The notes below the pieces were generated by a model. That model was not told the origin of the DNA. It made no database searches and saw nothing but the letters and a program-made list of their open reading frames with translations. A DNA stretch of 64,000 bases. Origin: Nocardioidaceae bacterium. GTDB taxonomy: Bacteria; Actinomycetota; Actinomycetes; Propionibacteriales; Nocardioidaceae. Made by a program: the position numbers and the translations under genes. Where the stretch lies: positions 1-64,000 of the forward strand of contig JAURVT010000034.1 in NCBI GenBank assembly GCA_030655315.1, written 5' to 3'. Positions 10,001-18,774 of the stretch are shown in pieces (within the stretch, counting starts at the first letter, position 1; the number at the start of each line of letters is the position of its first letter).

Positions 10001-10585
10001 TCGGACCACCCGCTGTTCGGCTTGGAGCACCTGCTGTCCCAGTCCAGCGACTGCACGATCGGCGACCTCCTCACCGACGAGTCCCGCGGCGACGGAGCGC
10101 CGATCCAGATCAGCGGCCTGATCACCGGCGTCCAGCGCAAGCTCACCAAGAAGGGCGACACCTGGGCGCTGATCACGCTCGAGGACCTCGAGGGCGCGGT
10201 CAACGTGATGCTGTTCCCGTCGGCCTACTCGCTGGCCGCACCGATGCTCGTCGAGGACGCGGTCGTCACGGTCAAGGGACGCATCAAGCGCAAGGAGGAC
10301 GTCCCCGAGATCACCGCCAACGAACTGACGATGCCCGACCTCAGCCGCGGCAGTGCCGGGCCCGTCGTGATCTCGCTGTCGGCCACCCGCTGCACCGGAC
10401 CCACGGTCGGCCAGCTCAAGGAGGTGCTCGCCACCTACCCGGGCATGACCGAGGTGCACCTGCGCCTCCAGAGCGGCGTCAGCACCAAGCTGATGCGCCT
10501 GGACCAGCGACTGCGCGTCACGCCGAGCCCGTCGCTGATGGCCGACCTCAAGGCCCTGCTCGGACCCAGCTGCCTCGCGTCGTGA
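7052..10585 (+). CDS. dnaE: DNA polymerase III alpha subunit (replicative)
   Basis: This 1177-residue protein is the catalytic subunit of the chromosomal replicase. It starts with an intact PHP domain (HLHVHTEYSMLDGA and TDHGNVFGAHEF keep the metal-binding His residues), which acts as the proofreading exonuclease in actinobacterial DnaE1. The polymerase active site PDFDIDFDERRR lies near residue 416. A helix-hairpin-helix region and an OB fold (GLITGVQRKLTKKG) follow. ATG 7052 is preceded by GAGGAGG. Length and PHP motif favour DnaE1 over the ImuC/DnaE2 type. Its stop overlaps the GTG of the next gene. Confidence 0.97.
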   Translation: MASDSSFVHLHVHTEYSMLDGAARLSEMFERTSELGMSSIAMTDHGNVFGAHEFYRKARAAGVKPIIGMEAYLTPDTHRGERKRVRWNKGGGDDVSGGGAFTHMTLLAQSTAGMHNLFRLASRSSIEGFFYKPRADRELLNEYAEGLIGTTGCPSGEVQTWLRIGDYAKARESAAEFQQIFGRDNYFLELMDHGLDIETRVRDDLLKLSKDLGIPPIATNDSHYTHPDDAVSHDALLCVQSGSTLADPNRFKFGGDGYYIKSPAEMRSLWEDKYDLKEACDNTLLIAERCEVEFDESANYMPRFPCPPGEDESSWLIKEVDRGLKVRYPDGISEEVRARADFETEVILSMGFPGYFLVVADFINWAKEHGIRVGPGRGSGAGSIVAYAMRITDLDPLVHGLIFERFLNPDRVSMPDFDIDFDERRRGEVIRYVSDKYGDDRVSQIVTYGTIKAKQAVKDASRVLGYPFSMGEQLTKAMPPSVMGKDVPLRDIFDTGHKRYHEGGEFRALYDSNADIKKVVDTATGLEGLKRQWGVHAAGVIMSSEPLLDIIPIMKREQDGAIITQFDYPTCESLGLIKMDFLGLRNLTVLDDALDNIRGNRGVEVVLEDLTFDDRPTFELMARGDTLGVFQLDGGPMRALLRSMRPDVFEDISAVGALYRPGPMGADSHNKYARRKNGREPVEPIHPELAEPLKEILGETYGLIVYQEQVMAIAQKLAGYSLGQADILRRAMGKKKKEELDRQFEGFSGGMVANGYSMAAVKTLWEILLPFSDYAFNKAHSAAYGLVSYWTAYLKANFPAEYMAALLTSVRGDKDKSAIYLNECRRMGMKVLPPDVNDSDANFTAVDLDIRFGMGAIRNVGVNVVAGIVEARQEHGAFTDFADFMDKVPTLVCNKRVIESLAKAGAFDSLQHHRRAIVTIHEDAVDQYVDIKRNEAIGQDSLFGAFGDDDGGFAGVSVKVPDIDEWDKTTLLAHEREMLGLYVSDHPLFGLEHLLSQSSDCTIGDLLTDESRGDGAPIQISGLITGVQRKLTKKGDTWALITLEDLEGAVNVMLFPSAYSLAAPMLVEDAVVTVKGRIKRKEDVPEITANELTMPDLSRGSAGPVVISLSATRCTGPTVGQLKEVLATYPGMTEVHLRLQSGVSTKLMRLDQRLRVTPSPSLMADLKALLGPSCLAS

Positions 10586-11202
10586 GCGAGCCCTGGATCC
10601 GGCTGACCCCGCTCGTCCCGCGGACGCCGCGGCTGCCGTGGCGCCCGCTGCTGGTCACCGTGGTCCTCGTCGGGGTCGCCGCGGTGCTGGCCGCGGTGGT
10701 CTGGTCGCGCCTGGCCGAGCCGCCGGAGTGGGTCGTCTCGCAGGGGGAGGGCTACCGGGGCACCGTCGAGAGCACGCAGCAGTTCGGCGTCATCGCCTGG
10801 TTCGTCGCGTGCTGCGGCGTGCCCGGCCTGCTCCTCGGTGCCGGGCTCGGCTGGAGGTACCACCGCCTGGGCTGGCCCTTCGTCCTGCTCCTCTCGGTGC
10901 TCGCGTCGCTCGCGGCCGTCCTCACCTGGCGCCTCGGCGTCCTGCTGGGCCCCGCCGACCCCACGGGCCGGTTCGCCGACCTCGCCGACGGCACCCGGGT
11001 GCCCGCCGCCCTCGTCCTCGACACCCCCGGGGCCCTGCTGGTCTGGCCGGTCGCGGTCCTGCTCGGGCTCGTCCTGGTGGTCACCCTCGCAGTTCCCGAG
11101 GAGGAGGAGCCGCTCGCCCGCGAGTGGGACGACGACTCCGCGGCGCCCGAGGTCGGGCAGGATCCGCCGCGACTCGCCTCCGGAGACCCCCGGAACCTCT
11201 AG
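10582..11202 (+). CDS. Hypothetical membrane protein, four transmembrane segments
   Basis: This 206-residue protein starts at a GTG that overlaps the dnaE stop (GTGA), so it is probably co-translated with dnaE. Four hydrophobic stretches are visible (around VTVVLVGVAAVLAAVVW, FVACCGVPGLLLGAGLGW, FVLLLSVLASLAAVL and LLVWPVAVLLGLVLVV). They are separated by a loop bearing PPEWVVSQGEGYRGT and end in an acidic cytoplasmic tail. Small multi-pass proteins of this kind often follow dnaE in actinobacteria. I do not recognise a functional motif. Confidence 0.75.
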   Translation: MSEPWIRLTPLVPRTPRLPWRPLLVTVVLVGVAAVLAAVVWSRLAEPPEWVVSQGEGYRGTVESTQQFGVIAWFVACCGVPGLLLGAGLGWRYHRLGWPFVLLLSVLASLAAVLTWRLGVLLGPADPTGRFADLADGTRVPAALVLDTPGALLVWPVAVLLGLVLVVTLAVPEEEEPLAREWDDDSAAPEVGQDPPRLASGDPRNL

Positions 11203-11273
11203 CCTGGGACGCGCGTCGGAGCATCACGAGACCCGCGCACCAGCACCAGCACCAGTACCTGGGGGAGAACCAC

Positions 11274-12935
11274 ATGTCGAACGACCAGCCGCCCTACGGA
11301 CCGCCTCCCGGCTGGGGCCAGGGTCCCCAGGGACCCGGTGCCCAGGGCCCGGGCCCGCAGGGAGGCCAGGGCTGGGACAGCCAGGGTCGCCCGCAGTGGG
11401 GCGGCCAGCCCGGCCAGCAGGGCCCGCAGTGGTCCACGGCCCAGCAGGCGCCGGCACCGCGCCGCAAGGGACTCTGGATCGGCGGCGCCGCCGCGGCCAC
11501 CGCGCTCGTCCTCGTGGGCGGCGGCGTGTTCGCTTTCCAGCAGGTGCTGGGCGGCGGCGGCGAGCAGCCCGCCGAGGCCATCCCCGACACCGCCCTGGCC
11601 TATGCGCGGATCGACCTCGACCCCTCGGCCGGGCAGAAGATCAACATCCTGCGCCTGCTGAACCGCCTCCCCGACTTCTCCGAGGAGACCGGCATCGACG
11701 ACGAGGACGCCGACCTGCGCAAGGTCCTGTTCGAGCAGACCCTCGGCAAGGAGGACTGCGACGTCGACTACGAGCAGGACGTCGAGCCCTGGATCGGCGA
11801 GCGGGCCGGAGCCGCCGCACTTCCCGGCAGCGGCGAGGAGCCCACGCCGCTCGTCGTCCTCCAGGTCACCGACGAGGACGCCGCCCGCGACGGCGTCAAG
11901 GCGCTCGAGGCGTGCGACGGGGCGTCCTCCGAGCCCTCCGGCTTCGCGTTCGTGGGCGACTACCTCCTCGTCGCCGAGAGCCAGTCCGTCGCCGACGACG
12001 CGGCGCAGGACGCCGAGGCCGGTCCGCTGTCCGAGGACGACGCGTTCACCGCCGACATGGACGAGCTCGGCGAGCAGGGCGTGGCCTCGGCCTGGGGCGA
12101 CATCGAGGGGCTGGCCCAGCTCTCGGGCGCCAGCGAGGACGACCTGAAGGTCGTCCGCGACCAGGGCCTGACGTCGGCCGCCCTCGCCCTGCGCGCCGGC
12201 AGCGACTACATCGAGGTCGCCACCGCCGCCCACGTCACCGAGGCTCCCGACACCGACCAGCGCTCGCAGGTCGGGCAGATGCCCGAGGACACCGTGGCCG
12301 CGGTCGGTTTCGCCGGCGGCGGCGACGCGGTCCAGCAGGGCTGGACCGCGATCGAGGACGCCCTGTCCACCACGCCCGGCTTCGGTGCCCAGCTCGACGA
12401 GGTCGAGTCAGCCACCGGCCTGAGCTTCCCCGACGACCTCGTCACCCTCTTCGGCGACAACCTGACCCTCGCCGTCGGCCAGGGCGGGCTCGCCGACATC
12501 GCCGAGCTGCAGGACCCCGCGCAGCTCCGCACGCTCGACGTCGGGCTCCGCTCGGTCACCGACGCCGCCGACCTGCAGGCCGTGATCGGCAACCTCAATC
12601 GCCTGATCGGCCAGGCCGGTGCGCCCGAGCTCGTCACCCGGGAGAGCGACGACGGCCTCGTCGTCGCCACGAACGACGACTGGGCCGGGCAGATGGCCGA
12701 GGGCGGGTCGCTCGGCGACTCCGAGGCCTACCAGAAGGTCGTGCCCGCGGGCGACGACGCGGTCGGCGTGTTCTACCTCGACGCCGACAAGGTCTCCGAG
12801 GTCGTCACCGCGGTCGGCGGCAGCGAGGCGGCCGAGGTGCAGAAGTACCTCGACCCCGTCCGCGCCATCGGCGTCTCCGGCTCCGCCCCCGACGGCGACT
12901 ACACCTCCGGCACCCTGCGAGTCTCCTTCGACTGA
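11274..12935 (+). CDS. DUF3352-like membrane-anchored protein with Pro/Gly/Gln-rich cytoplasmic head
   Basis: This 553-residue protein starts at ATG 11274, with GGGGGAGAA 8 nt upstream. Residues 1-60 are Pro/Gly/Gln-rich. A single transmembrane helix follows (LWIGGAAAATALVLVGGGVF), then a large acidic extracytoplasmic domain starting IPDTALAYARIDLDPS, a pattern typical of DUF3352 proteins in which the PDTALAYA phrase opens the domain. Near the end VGVFYLDADKVSE recurs in a similar role. The function of the family is not established. It has its own possible -10 (TAGCCT, 11200-11205) that overlaps the stop of the preceding gene. Confidence 0.75.
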   Translation: MSNDQPPYGPPPGWGQGPQGPGAQGPGPQGGQGWDSQGRPQWGGQPGQQGPQWSTAQQAPAPRRKGLWIGGAAAATALVLVGGGVFAFQQVLGGGGEQPAEAIPDTALAYARIDLDPSAGQKINILRLLNRLPDFSEETGIDDEDADLRKVLFEQTLGKEDCDVDYEQDVEPWIGERAGAAALPGSGEEPTPLVVLQVTDEDAARDGVKALEACDGASSEPSGFAFVGDYLLVAESQSVADDAAQDAEAGPLSEDDAFTADMDELGEQGVASAWGDIEGLAQLSGASEDDLKVVRDQGLTSAALALRAGSDYIEVATAAHVTEAPDTDQRSQVGQMPEDTVAAVGFAGGGDAVQQGWTAIEDALSTTPGFGAQLDEVESATGLSFPDDLVTLFGDNLTLAVGQGGLADIAELQDPAQLRTLDVGLRSVTDAADLQAVIGNLNRLIGQAGAPELVTRESDDGLVVATNDDWAGQMAEGGSLGDSEAYQKVVPAGDDAVGVFYLDADKVSEVVTAVGGSEAAEVQKYLDPVRAIGVSGSAPDGDYTSGTLRVSFD

Positions 12936-12945
12936 CTGCAGGCCT

Positions 12946-13031
12946 GGGCATCCGCGTGGGCGGCGTTGCTCGACACCAGGCGAACAAGACCAGTTCGCCT
13001 TCGTGTCGACGCCTCGCCCACCCGGATGCCC
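12946..13031. repeat. R2 intergenic palindromic element, copy 1
   Basis: This 86-bp element has terminal inverted repeats at 12946-12962 and 13015-13031 that match at 16 of 17 positions. Inner inverted pairs are CGACAC with GTGTCG, and GGCGAAC with GTTCGCC. A second copy lies at 48951-49034. Both share GGCGGCGTTGCT, GGCGAACAA and GTTCGCCTTC in the same order and spacing. It sits between convergent genes and could fold into a long branched hairpin. Confidence 0.75.
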
Positions 13032-13054
13032 GAACCGCAGTAGTCGGTGGGCTC

Positions 13055-13549
13055 TCAGCGGCGGGCGACGTCGGCCAGGGTGGCCGAGGTCAGTGTGACG
13101 AGGTCGTGCGGGCTCAGCTCGAGGTCGAGGCCGCGGCGGCCGCCGGAGACCAGGACGGTGTCCCACGCGGACGCGGACGCGTCGACCACGGTGGGCAGCG
13201 GCCTCCTCTGGCCCAGCGGCGAGATGCCGCCGACGACGTAGCCGCTGCTGCGCTCGGCGGCGGCGGGATCGGCCATCTGGGCCTTCTTGGCGCCCAGGGC
13301 GCGGGCGACGGCCTTCAGGTCGAGGTGGGTGTCGACGGGAACGACGGCCACCGCGAGCCCGCCGTCGGCCTCCACGACCAGCGTCTTGAGCACGCGGGAC
13401 GGGTCGACGCCCAGCGCGTCGGCGGCCTCGAGGCCGAAGGACGCGGCGCGGGGGTCGTGCTCGTAGGCGCGGACGGCGAACGTCACGCCCGCCTTCTCGA
13501 GCAGGACGGTGGCCGGGGTGCCGGCCGACGCGTCGCGCCGCCTGGCCAC
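13055..13549 (-). CDS. ybaK: YbaK/EbsC-type aminoacyl-tRNA deacylase
   Basis: This 164-residue protein of the YbaK/ProX fold hydrolyses mischarged tRNA in trans, typically Cys-tRNA(Pro). Visible family features are the opening TPATVLLEKAGV, VLKTLVVEADGG, ALGAKKAQMADP with its conserved Lys, and GGISPLGQRR, the family GGxSPxG loop. The GTG at 13549 lies 2 nt after the stop of the upstream gene at 13552-14214, so the two form a short operon. The exact substrate is inferred from the family. Confidence 0.9.
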   Translation of the reverse strand: MARRRDASAGTPATVLLEKAGVTFAVRAYEHDPRAASFGLEAADALGVDPSRVLKTLVVEADGGLAVAVVPVDTHLDLKAVARALGAKKAQMADPAAAERSSGYVVGGISPLGQRRPLPTVVDASASAWDTVLVSGGRRGLDLELSPHDLVTLTSATLADVARR

Positions 13550-13551
13550 CG

Positions 13552-14214
13552 CTAGTTCGGCGACCAGGAGGTGCGTGCCACCTCGACGGCCGGGAGGCTC
13601 GGGATGACCCGCATCGCCGAGATCTCCGAGACCAGCAGACGGGTGAACTGACGCAGCCGGGTGGCGTCGTCGGGTGCCTCGAGCAGCCCCTGGCGGTCGC
13701 GCATCGTCAGCACGGCCACCTGGGCCAGCGCGTACGACAGCTCACCGGGGTCGCTGGGGAGCTCGTCGACCGTGGAGTCGAGGTCGAAGGAGCGGAGCAG
13801 GTCGCGGTAGGCGCCGAACACGGCGCGGGCACGGCCGGCGGCGTCGTCGACGTCGCGTCCGGGGGAGTCGTCCAGGATCTCCACCTGGGCCCAGATGAAC
13901 GAGTCCGACGAGATCATCGCGTCCATCCGGATCCGGCGCTTGGCCATCACCTCGATGTCGAACCGGCCGTCGTCGTAGGCCTCGACGTCGGTGAGGCGGA
14001 CCTCGACGCCGACGCGGTGCGCCGACTGCACGCCGGTGTCGCCCACCTCGTAGCCCTCACGGATGGCGACGATGCCGAAACGACGGTCGTCCTCGGGCTG
14101 CGCGAGCAGGTGCGTCATCAGCTCGCGGTACCGGTCCTCGAACACGTGGAGCGCGAGCTCGGCACCGGGGAAGACCACGGATCCGAGCGGGAAGATCGGC
14201 AGCGGGGTGGACAC
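13552..14214 (-). CDS. Lon N-terminal-domain (LON substrate-binding) protein
   Basis: This 220-residue protein starts at a GTG and opens with [25 protein letters not shown], the classic start of the Lon N-terminal (PUA-like) domain. A helical segment follows. There is no ATPase or Ser-Lys protease domain. Stand-alone LON-domain proteins of about 200-220 residues are common in actinobacteria and Proteobacteria, and their biochemical role is poorly defined. It is divergent from hisD and pairs with ybaK downstream. Confidence 0.85.
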   Translation of the reverse strand: MSTPLPIFPLGSVVFPGAELALHVFEDRYRELMTHLLAQPEDDRRFGIVAIREGYEVGDTGVQSAHRVGVEVRLTDVEAYDDGRFDIEVMAKRRIRMDAMISSDSFIWAQVEILDDSPGRDVDDAAGRARAVFGAYRDLLRSFDLDSTVDELPSDPGELSYALAQVAVLTMRDRQGLLEAPDDATRLRQFTRLLVSEISAMRVIPSLPAVEVARTSWSPN

Positions 14215-14282
14215 GTCCCCACGGTACCGCCCGCGTCGGCCGGTGCCCGGGAATCGGGTGCGGGTGCGGCCGGACCCTTTCG

Positions 14283-14288
14283 TAGACT
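14283..14288 (+). promoter_or_regulatory. -10 hexamer TAGACT of hisD (leaderless promoter)
   Basis: TAGACT ends 6 nt before the hisD ATG, so transcription should begin at or next to the start codon. There is no SD sequence before the ATG. It would drive the hisD-hisC-hisB-orf-hisH run. Confidence 0.6.
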
Positions 14289-14294
14289 GGTGCC

Positions 14295-15599
14295 ATGATC
14301 CGCCGCATCGACCTGCGCGACGCGCGTCCCTCCACGGGGTACGCCGACGTCGTCCCGCGCGCCCCGTTCGACGTGGAGGCCGCCGTGGACGCCGTCCGCG
14401 GCGTCTGCGAGGACGTGCGGCACGGTGGCGTCGAGGCGATCACCCGTTGGACCGCACGGTTCGACGGCGTCGAGGACGTCGAGCTGAAGGTCCCCGCCGC
14501 GGCCCTCGCCGACGCCCTGCGCGACCTCGACCCCGACGTCCGCGCGGGCATCGAGGAGTCCGTGGCCCGCCTGCGCGCCACCTGCGAGGCCGAGCTCGAG
14601 CACGACGTCACCACCCAGGTGGCGCCCGGTGCGACGGTCCAGCGCCGCATCGTGCCGATGAGCCGCGTGGGCCTGTACGTGCCCGGCGGCGTCGCGCCGC
14701 TCGTCAGCAGCGTGATCATGAACGCCGTGCCCGCCCAGGTGGCCGGGGTGCGTCAGCTCGCGGTGGCGAGCCCGCCCCAGAAGGAGTTCGGCGGCCTGCC
14801 CCACCCCACGATCCTGGCCGCCTGCGCGCTGCTCGGCGTGGAGGAGGTCTACGCGGTCGGCGGGGCCCAGGCCGTGGCGATGTTCGCCTACGGCGCCGGC
14901 CCGTGCGCCAAGGTCGACCTCGTCACGGGGCCGGGCAACATCTACGTCGTCGCCGCCAAGCGGCTCCTGAAGGGCGTCGTCGGCATCGACTCCGAGGCCG
15001 GCCCGTCCGAGATCGCCGTGCTCGCCGACGACTCCGCCGACGCCGTCTACGTCGCCGCCGACCTGGTCAGCCAGGCCGAGCACGGCGAGTCGTCGGCCTC
15101 GGTCCTCGTCACCGACAGCCCCGAGCTCGCCGACGCCGTCGACGTCGAGCTCGACCGGCAGGTGGCCGCGGCCAAGCACGCCGGACGCATCCGTGCGGCG
15201 CTGTCGGCCGAGCAGTCGGCCACCGTGCTCGTCCGCGACCTCGAGCAGGGGCTCGAGGTCGTCGACTCCTACGCCGCCGAGCACCTCGAGATCCAGGCAC
15301 GCGGCGGCGTCGCGCTGGCCCAGCGGGTGCAGAACGCCGGTGCGATCTTCGTCGGCGCCCACGCGCCGGTGTCGCTCGGCGACTACTGCGCCGGGTCCAA
15401 CCACGTCCTGCCGACGGCCGGCTGCGCCTGCCACTCCTCGGGGCTCTCGGTGCGCGCGTTCTGCAAGAACGTGCAGGTCGTCACCTACGACGAGGCCGCG
15501 CTGCGCTCGGTCGGTCCGATGGTCGTCGCGCTGGCCGAGGCCGAGGACCTGCCCGGCCACGGGTCGGCCGTGCGGGTGCGCCTGGCGCGGGAGGGCTGA
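14295..15599 (+). CDS. hisD: Histidinol dehydrogenase
   Basis: This 434-residue enzyme oxidises L-histidinol to L-histidine in the last two steps of histidine synthesis, using NAD and a zinc ion. Visible family segments are [23 protein letters not shown] and YAAEHLEIQ (catalytic Glu-His pair near residue 328), followed by [13 protein letters not shown]. The ATG is placed by the upstream leaderless promoter. The stop TGA overlaps the ATG of hisC by one base. Confidence 0.97.
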   Translation: MIRRIDLRDARPSTGYADVVPRAPFDVEAAVDAVRGVCEDVRHGGVEAITRWTARFDGVEDVELKVPAAALADALRDLDPDVRAGIEESVARLRATCEAELEHDVTTQVAPGATVQRRIVPMSRVGLYVPGGVAPLVSSVIMNAVPAQVAGVRQLAVASPPQKEFGGLPHPTILAACALLGVEEVYAVGGAQAVAMFAYGAGPCAKVDLVTGPGNIYVVAAKRLLKGVVGIDSEAGPSEIAVLADDSADAVYVAADLVSQAEHGESSASVLVTDSPELADAVDVELDRQVAAAKHAGRIRAALSAEQSATVLVRDLEQGLEVVDSYAAEHLEIQARGGVALAQRVQNAGAIFVGAHAPVSLGDYCAGSNHVLPTAGCACHSSGLSVRAFCKNVQVVTYDEAALRSVGPMVVALAEAEDLPGHGSAVRVRLAREG

Positions 15600-16678
15600 T
15601 GCCGCTCCCGGCCTGGGTGCCGGTGCGCGAGGAGCTGCGGGACGAGGTGCCGTACGGCGCCCCGCAGCTCGACGTGCCCGTCGCGCTCAACACCAACGAG
15701 AACCCCTACGGTCCCGGGCCCGAGGTCGTCGCCGACCTCGCGGCCGCGGTGACCGACGCGGCGTCGGGCCTCAACCGCTACCCCGACCGCGAGGCGACGG
15801 CGCTGCGCGAGGGGCTCGCGGCCTACCTCGGCCACGGCCTCGACGCGTCCCGGGTCTGGGCGGCCAACGGGTCCAACGAGGTGATGCAGCAGCTCCTGCA
15901 GGCCTTCGGCGGGCCCGGTCGCACCGCGCTCTCCTTCGCCCCGACCTACGCGATGTACCCCGAGTACGCGCGCAACACCCACACGCGCTGGGTCGCCGGG
16001 CGGCGGGCCGACGACTTCGGGCTCGACCTCGAGGCCGCGCTGGCCCTGATCGAGGCCGAGCAGCCGCACGTCGTCTTCCTCACCTCGCCCAACAACCCCA
16101 CCGGCACCGCGCTGACCGTCCACGAGGTCGAGGCGGTGTGCGCCGCCGCTCCGGGCGTCGTCGTGGTCGACGAGGCGTACGCGGAGTTCCGTCGCGCCGG
16201 GACGCCCAGCGCGCTCGAGCTGCTCGACTCCCACCGCACCCTGGTCGTCACCCGCACGATGAGCAAGGCCTTCGCGCTCGCCGGAGGGCGCCTGGGCTAC
16301 CTGGCCGCGGCGCCCGAGATCGTCGATGCCGTGCGCGTCGTCCGGCTCCCGTACCACCTGTCGAGCGTCACCCAGGCCGTCGCCGTCGCCGCGCTGCGGC
16401 ACGCCGACTCGCTGCTCGCCACGGTCGACCTGCTGCGCGAGACCCGCGACGCGTGCGCGGCGCGGCTCGTCGCCGACGGCCACCGGGTCGCCGAGTCCGA
16501 CGCCAACTTCGTGCTCTTCGGGCGCTTCGCCGACCGCCACGCGGTGTGGCAGGGCCTGCTCGACCGTGGTGTGCTGATCCGCGAGACCGGCCCCGACGGG
16601 TGGCTGCGGGTCTCGATCGGCACCGCACCGGAGATGGAACGCTTCCACCACGCCCTCAGAGAGGTCACCGCGCCATGA
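15599..16678 (+). CDS. hisC: Histidinol-phosphate aminotransferase
   Basis: This 359-residue PLP enzyme converts imidazole-acetol phosphate and glutamate to histidinol phosphate. It is a fold type I aminotransferase with NTNENPYGP near the start, [19 protein letters not shown], and the PLP-binding Lys in [15 protein letters not shown] near residue 223. The C-terminal Arg region reads [12 protein letters not shown] 15599 overlaps the hisD stop, and the 3' end overlaps hisB by ATGA. Confidence 0.96.
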   Translation: MPLPAWVPVREELRDEVPYGAPQLDVPVALNTNENPYGPGPEVVADLAAAVTDAASGLNRYPDREATALREGLAAYLGHGLDASRVWAANGSNEVMQQLLQAFGGPGRTALSFAPTYAMYPEYARNTHTRWVAGRRADDFGLDLEAALALIEAEQPHVVFLTSPNNPTGTALTVHEVEAVCAAAPGVVVVDEAYAEFRRAGTPSALELLDSHRTLVVTRTMSKAFALAGGRLGYLAAAPEIVDAVRVVRLPYHLSSVTQAVAVAALRHADSLLATVDLLRETRDACAARLVADGHRVAESDANFVLFGRFADRHAVWQGLLDRGVLIRETGPDGWLRVSIGTAPEMERFHHALREVTAP

Positions 16679-17283
16679 CGAACGCACCCCGCCGCGCCCG
16701 CATCGAGCGCCGGACGTCGGAGTCGCACGTGGTCGTCGAGGTCGACCTCGACGGCTCGGGCCGCCACGACATCTCCACCGGCGTGGGCTTCTACGACCAC
16801 ATGCTGACCGCGTTCTCGCGGCACTCCCTGATCGACCTCACGGTGAGGACCGAGGGCGACCTGCACATCGACGCGCACCACACCGTCGAGGACACCGCCA
16901 TCTGCATCGGCCAGGCACTGCGCGAGGCACTGGGCGACAAGGCCGGCATCCGCCGCTACGGGGACGCCCTGGTGCCGCTCGACGAGGCGCTCGCGCAGGC
17001 CGTCGTCGACGTGTCGGGACGCCCGTACTTCGTGCACTCCGGGGAGCCCGAGCGCCAGATCACCGTCGTCATCGGCAACGGGTACTCCGGCTCGCTGACC
17101 GCGCACGTGCTCGAGTCGCTCGCCCACCACGGCGGGTTGACCATGCACGTCCGCCTGGTCGAGGGGCGCGACCCGCACCACATCGCCGAGGCGCAGTTCA
17201 AGGCCGTCGCGCGCGCCCTGCGCGACGCGGTGGCCCTCGACCCGCGCGAGTCGGGCGTCCCCAGCACCAAGGGCGCCCTGTGA
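16675..17283 (+). CDS. hisB: Imidazoleglycerol-phosphate dehydratase
   Basis: This 202-residue monofunctional dehydratase is manganese dependent and acts at step 6 of histidine synthesis. Metal-binding motifs are clear: [13 protein letters not shown]-type sequence ([12 protein letters not shown]), [17 protein letters not shown] and [12 protein letters not shown]. There is no phosphatase domain, unlike the enterobacterial fusion. It starts at ATG 16675, overlapping hisC, and its stop overlaps the GTG of a 53-residue membrane ORF. Confidence 0.97.
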   Translation: MTNAPRRARIERRTSESHVVVEVDLDGSGRHDISTGVGFYDHMLTAFSRHSLIDLTVRTEGDLHIDAHHTVEDTAICIGQALREALGDKAGIRRYGDALVPLDEALAQAVVDVSGRPYFVHSGEPERQITVVIGNGYSGSLTAHVLESLAHHGGLTMHVRLVEGRDPHHIAEAQFKAVARALRDAVALDPRESGVPSTKGAL

Positions 17284-17441
17284 GGATCGCGATCATCTGG
17301 TTCGCCATCGCGGGCGTCCTGCTCGGCGGCGCGTTCGCGTTCGCGCGGCAGAAGAAGCCGCTGTGGTCGGTGCTGCTCCTGGTGGCCATCGCGGCGGGCG
17401 TCGTCTGGTTCGGGTGGCTGAACTGGCAGGCGGTGCAGTGA
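17280..17441 (+). CDS. 53-residue membrane protein inside the his operon
   Basis: GTG 17280 overlaps the hisB stop and TGA 17439-17441 overlaps the GTG of hisH, so both ends are joined by GTGA overlaps. The product has two hydrophobic helices ([18 protein letters not shown] and [18 protein letters not shown]) separated by RQKKPLW, which predicts a cytoplasmic basic hairpin turn. Precise stop-start coupling on both sides makes it likely to be a real gene. Its function is unknown. Confidence 0.75.
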   Translation: MRIAIIWFAIAGVLLGGAFAFARQKKPLWSVLLLVAIAAGVVWFGWLNWQAVQ

Positions 17442-18070
17442 GCCCCCGCGTCGTCGTCCTCGACTACGGCTCGGGCAACGTCCGGTCGGTGGTGCGCGCC
17501 GTCGAGCGGGCCGGCGCCGAGGTGGAGCTGACGGCCGACCCCGCCGCGGCCGACCGCGCCGACGGGCTCGTCGTCCCCGGCGTCGGTGCCTACGCGGCCT
17601 GCATGGAGGGCCTCGACGCCGTCAAGGGCGGCCGGACCATCGGGCGGCGCCTGTCGGGCGGACGGCCGGTGCTCGGCATCTGCGTGGGCATGCAGGTCCT
17701 GTTCGACCAGGGCATCGAGCACGGCGTGGTGACCGCGGGCTGCGGCGAGTGGCCGGGCGTCGTCGAGCGGCTGCGGTCGCCGATCGTCCCGCACATGGGC
17801 TGGAACACCGTCGAGGTGCCCGACGGCTCGCGCATGTTCGAGGGGATCGCCGACGAGCGCTTCTACTTCGTGCACTCCTACGGCGTGCGGGAGTGGACGC
17901 TCGCCCCCGAGCGTCCCTTCACGCCGCCGCACGTGATGTGGACGGCCACCGGCGACGACCGCTTCGTGTCCGCGGTGGAGAACGGCCCCCTCTGGGCCAC
18001 CCAGTTCCACCCCGAGAAGTCCGGCGACGCCGGCGCCCGTCTCCTCCGCAACTGGCTCGCCACCCTCTGA
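17438..18070 (+). CDS. hisH: Imidazole glycerol phosphate synthase, glutamine amidotransferase subunit
   Basis: This 210-residue class I glutaminase supplies ammonia to HisF. The nucleophile Cys lies in [11 protein letters not shown], and the His-Glu pair lies in [10 protein letters not shown]. The start [14 protein letters not shown] and the phrase VPHMGWN are family hallmarks. The GTG start at 17438 overlaps the preceding small ORF. The partner hisF lies at 19621-20382, separated by a lipoprotein gene and priA. Confidence 0.96.
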   Translation: MSPRVVVLDYGSGNVRSVVRAVERAGAEVELTADPAAADRADGLVVPGVGAYAACMEGLDAVKGGRTIGRRLSGGRPVLGICVGMQVLFDQGIEHGVVTAGCGEWPGVVERLRSPIVPHMGWNTVEVPDGSRMFEGIADERFYFVHSYGVREWTLAPERPFTPPHVMWTATGDDRFVSAVENGPLWATQFHPEKSGDAGARLLRNWLATL

Positions 18071-18097
18071 CCCCCGCCCGCACCCGCCCCCCCTTCG

Positions 18098-18181
18098 CGC
18101 CGAGTGGCGCAAGTCCGGGGTCGACACGCATGTTCCGGCCCGATCCTGCGCCACTCGGGCACAGGTGTGCGCCACTCGGCG
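18098..18181. repeat. R1 intergenic palindromic element, copy 2
   Basis: This 84-bp copy has perfect 14-bp terminal inverted repeats, CGCCGAGTGGCGCA and TGCGCCACTCGGCG. An extra direct copy of the right arm lies inside it (TGCGCCACTCGG near 18147). It matches copy 1 at 598-681 along its whole length without gaps. It lies between two genes on the same strand, hisH and a lipoprotein gene, so the family is not tied to convergent gene ends. Confidence 0.75.
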
Positions 18182-18214
18182 GAACCGGGCGGACGGGGGG
18201 CGCGTCCCACCGCC

Positions 18215-18703
18215 ATGAGGACGCTGACCGCCCTGGCCGCCACCGCCCTGCTCGTGCTCACCGGGTGCGGGTCGGGCGGGTCCGCCTCCGAGGAGGCCAC
18301 GGCCCGGCCGCCGGCGACCACCTCGCCGACGGCGGTCGAGACCGGCGGGCCCGCCGTCGGCGGACCCTCCTTCGGCGAGCTCCCGGCGGCCCAGACGATC
18401 TCGGTCGAGCAGACCGCGGGGGAGCGCGCCGGCACCGTCTGGGCGCTGGAGAGCCAGCGCGACGCCGACCGTCCGGGTGCGTCGTCGGCGTTCGAGGCCG
18501 CCGAGCAGCCCGTGGTCGTCAACCAGGTCGGCTCGCCGCGACGGGTGGAGTCGGCCCGCGGCAGCGAGAACGCCTACCGCCTGACGATCGTCTACGACGA
18601 CGGGCAGCGGCTGCGCGTCGAGTCCGGCGAGTCCGGCCTCGCCGGCCCGCTGCTCGACGTGGTGTCGGCGGTGCGCAAGTCCGCGGAGCCCGTCAGCGGC
18701 TGA
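18215..18703 (+). CDS. Small secreted lipoprotein, function unknown
   Basis: This 162-residue protein has a short signal peptide and a lipobox, LVLTGCGS, with the lipidated Cys near residue 18. A Thr/Ala/Pro-rich linker leads to a compact domain ending in [18 protein letters not shown]. It begins at ATG 18215 with a G-rich SD about 10 nt upstream. It sits between hisH and priA on the same strand but is set apart by the R1 element. I do not recognise the domain. Confidence 0.75.
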   Translation: MRTLTALAATALLVLTGCGSGGSASEEATARPPATTSPTAVETGGPAVGGPSFGELPAAQTISVEQTAGERAGTVWALESQRDADRPGASSAFEAAEQPVVVNQVGSPRRVESARGSENAYRLTIVYDDGQRLRVESGESGLAGPLLDVVSAVRKSAEPVSG

Positions 18704-18761
18704 CGCCCACGCGCCGACCGGGCGGTGACGAGGGGGCAACGGACCGGAGGAGCCGCACCCG

Positions 18762-18767
18762 TAGGAT
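18762..18767 (+). promoter_or_regulatory. -10 hexamer TAGGAT of priA (leaderless promoter)
   Basis: TAGGAT ends 7 nt before the priA GTG, fitting transcription that starts at the start codon. GGAGGAG at about 18746 lies too far upstream to act as its SD. Confidence 0.55.
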
Positions 18768-18774
18768 CTCGGCC

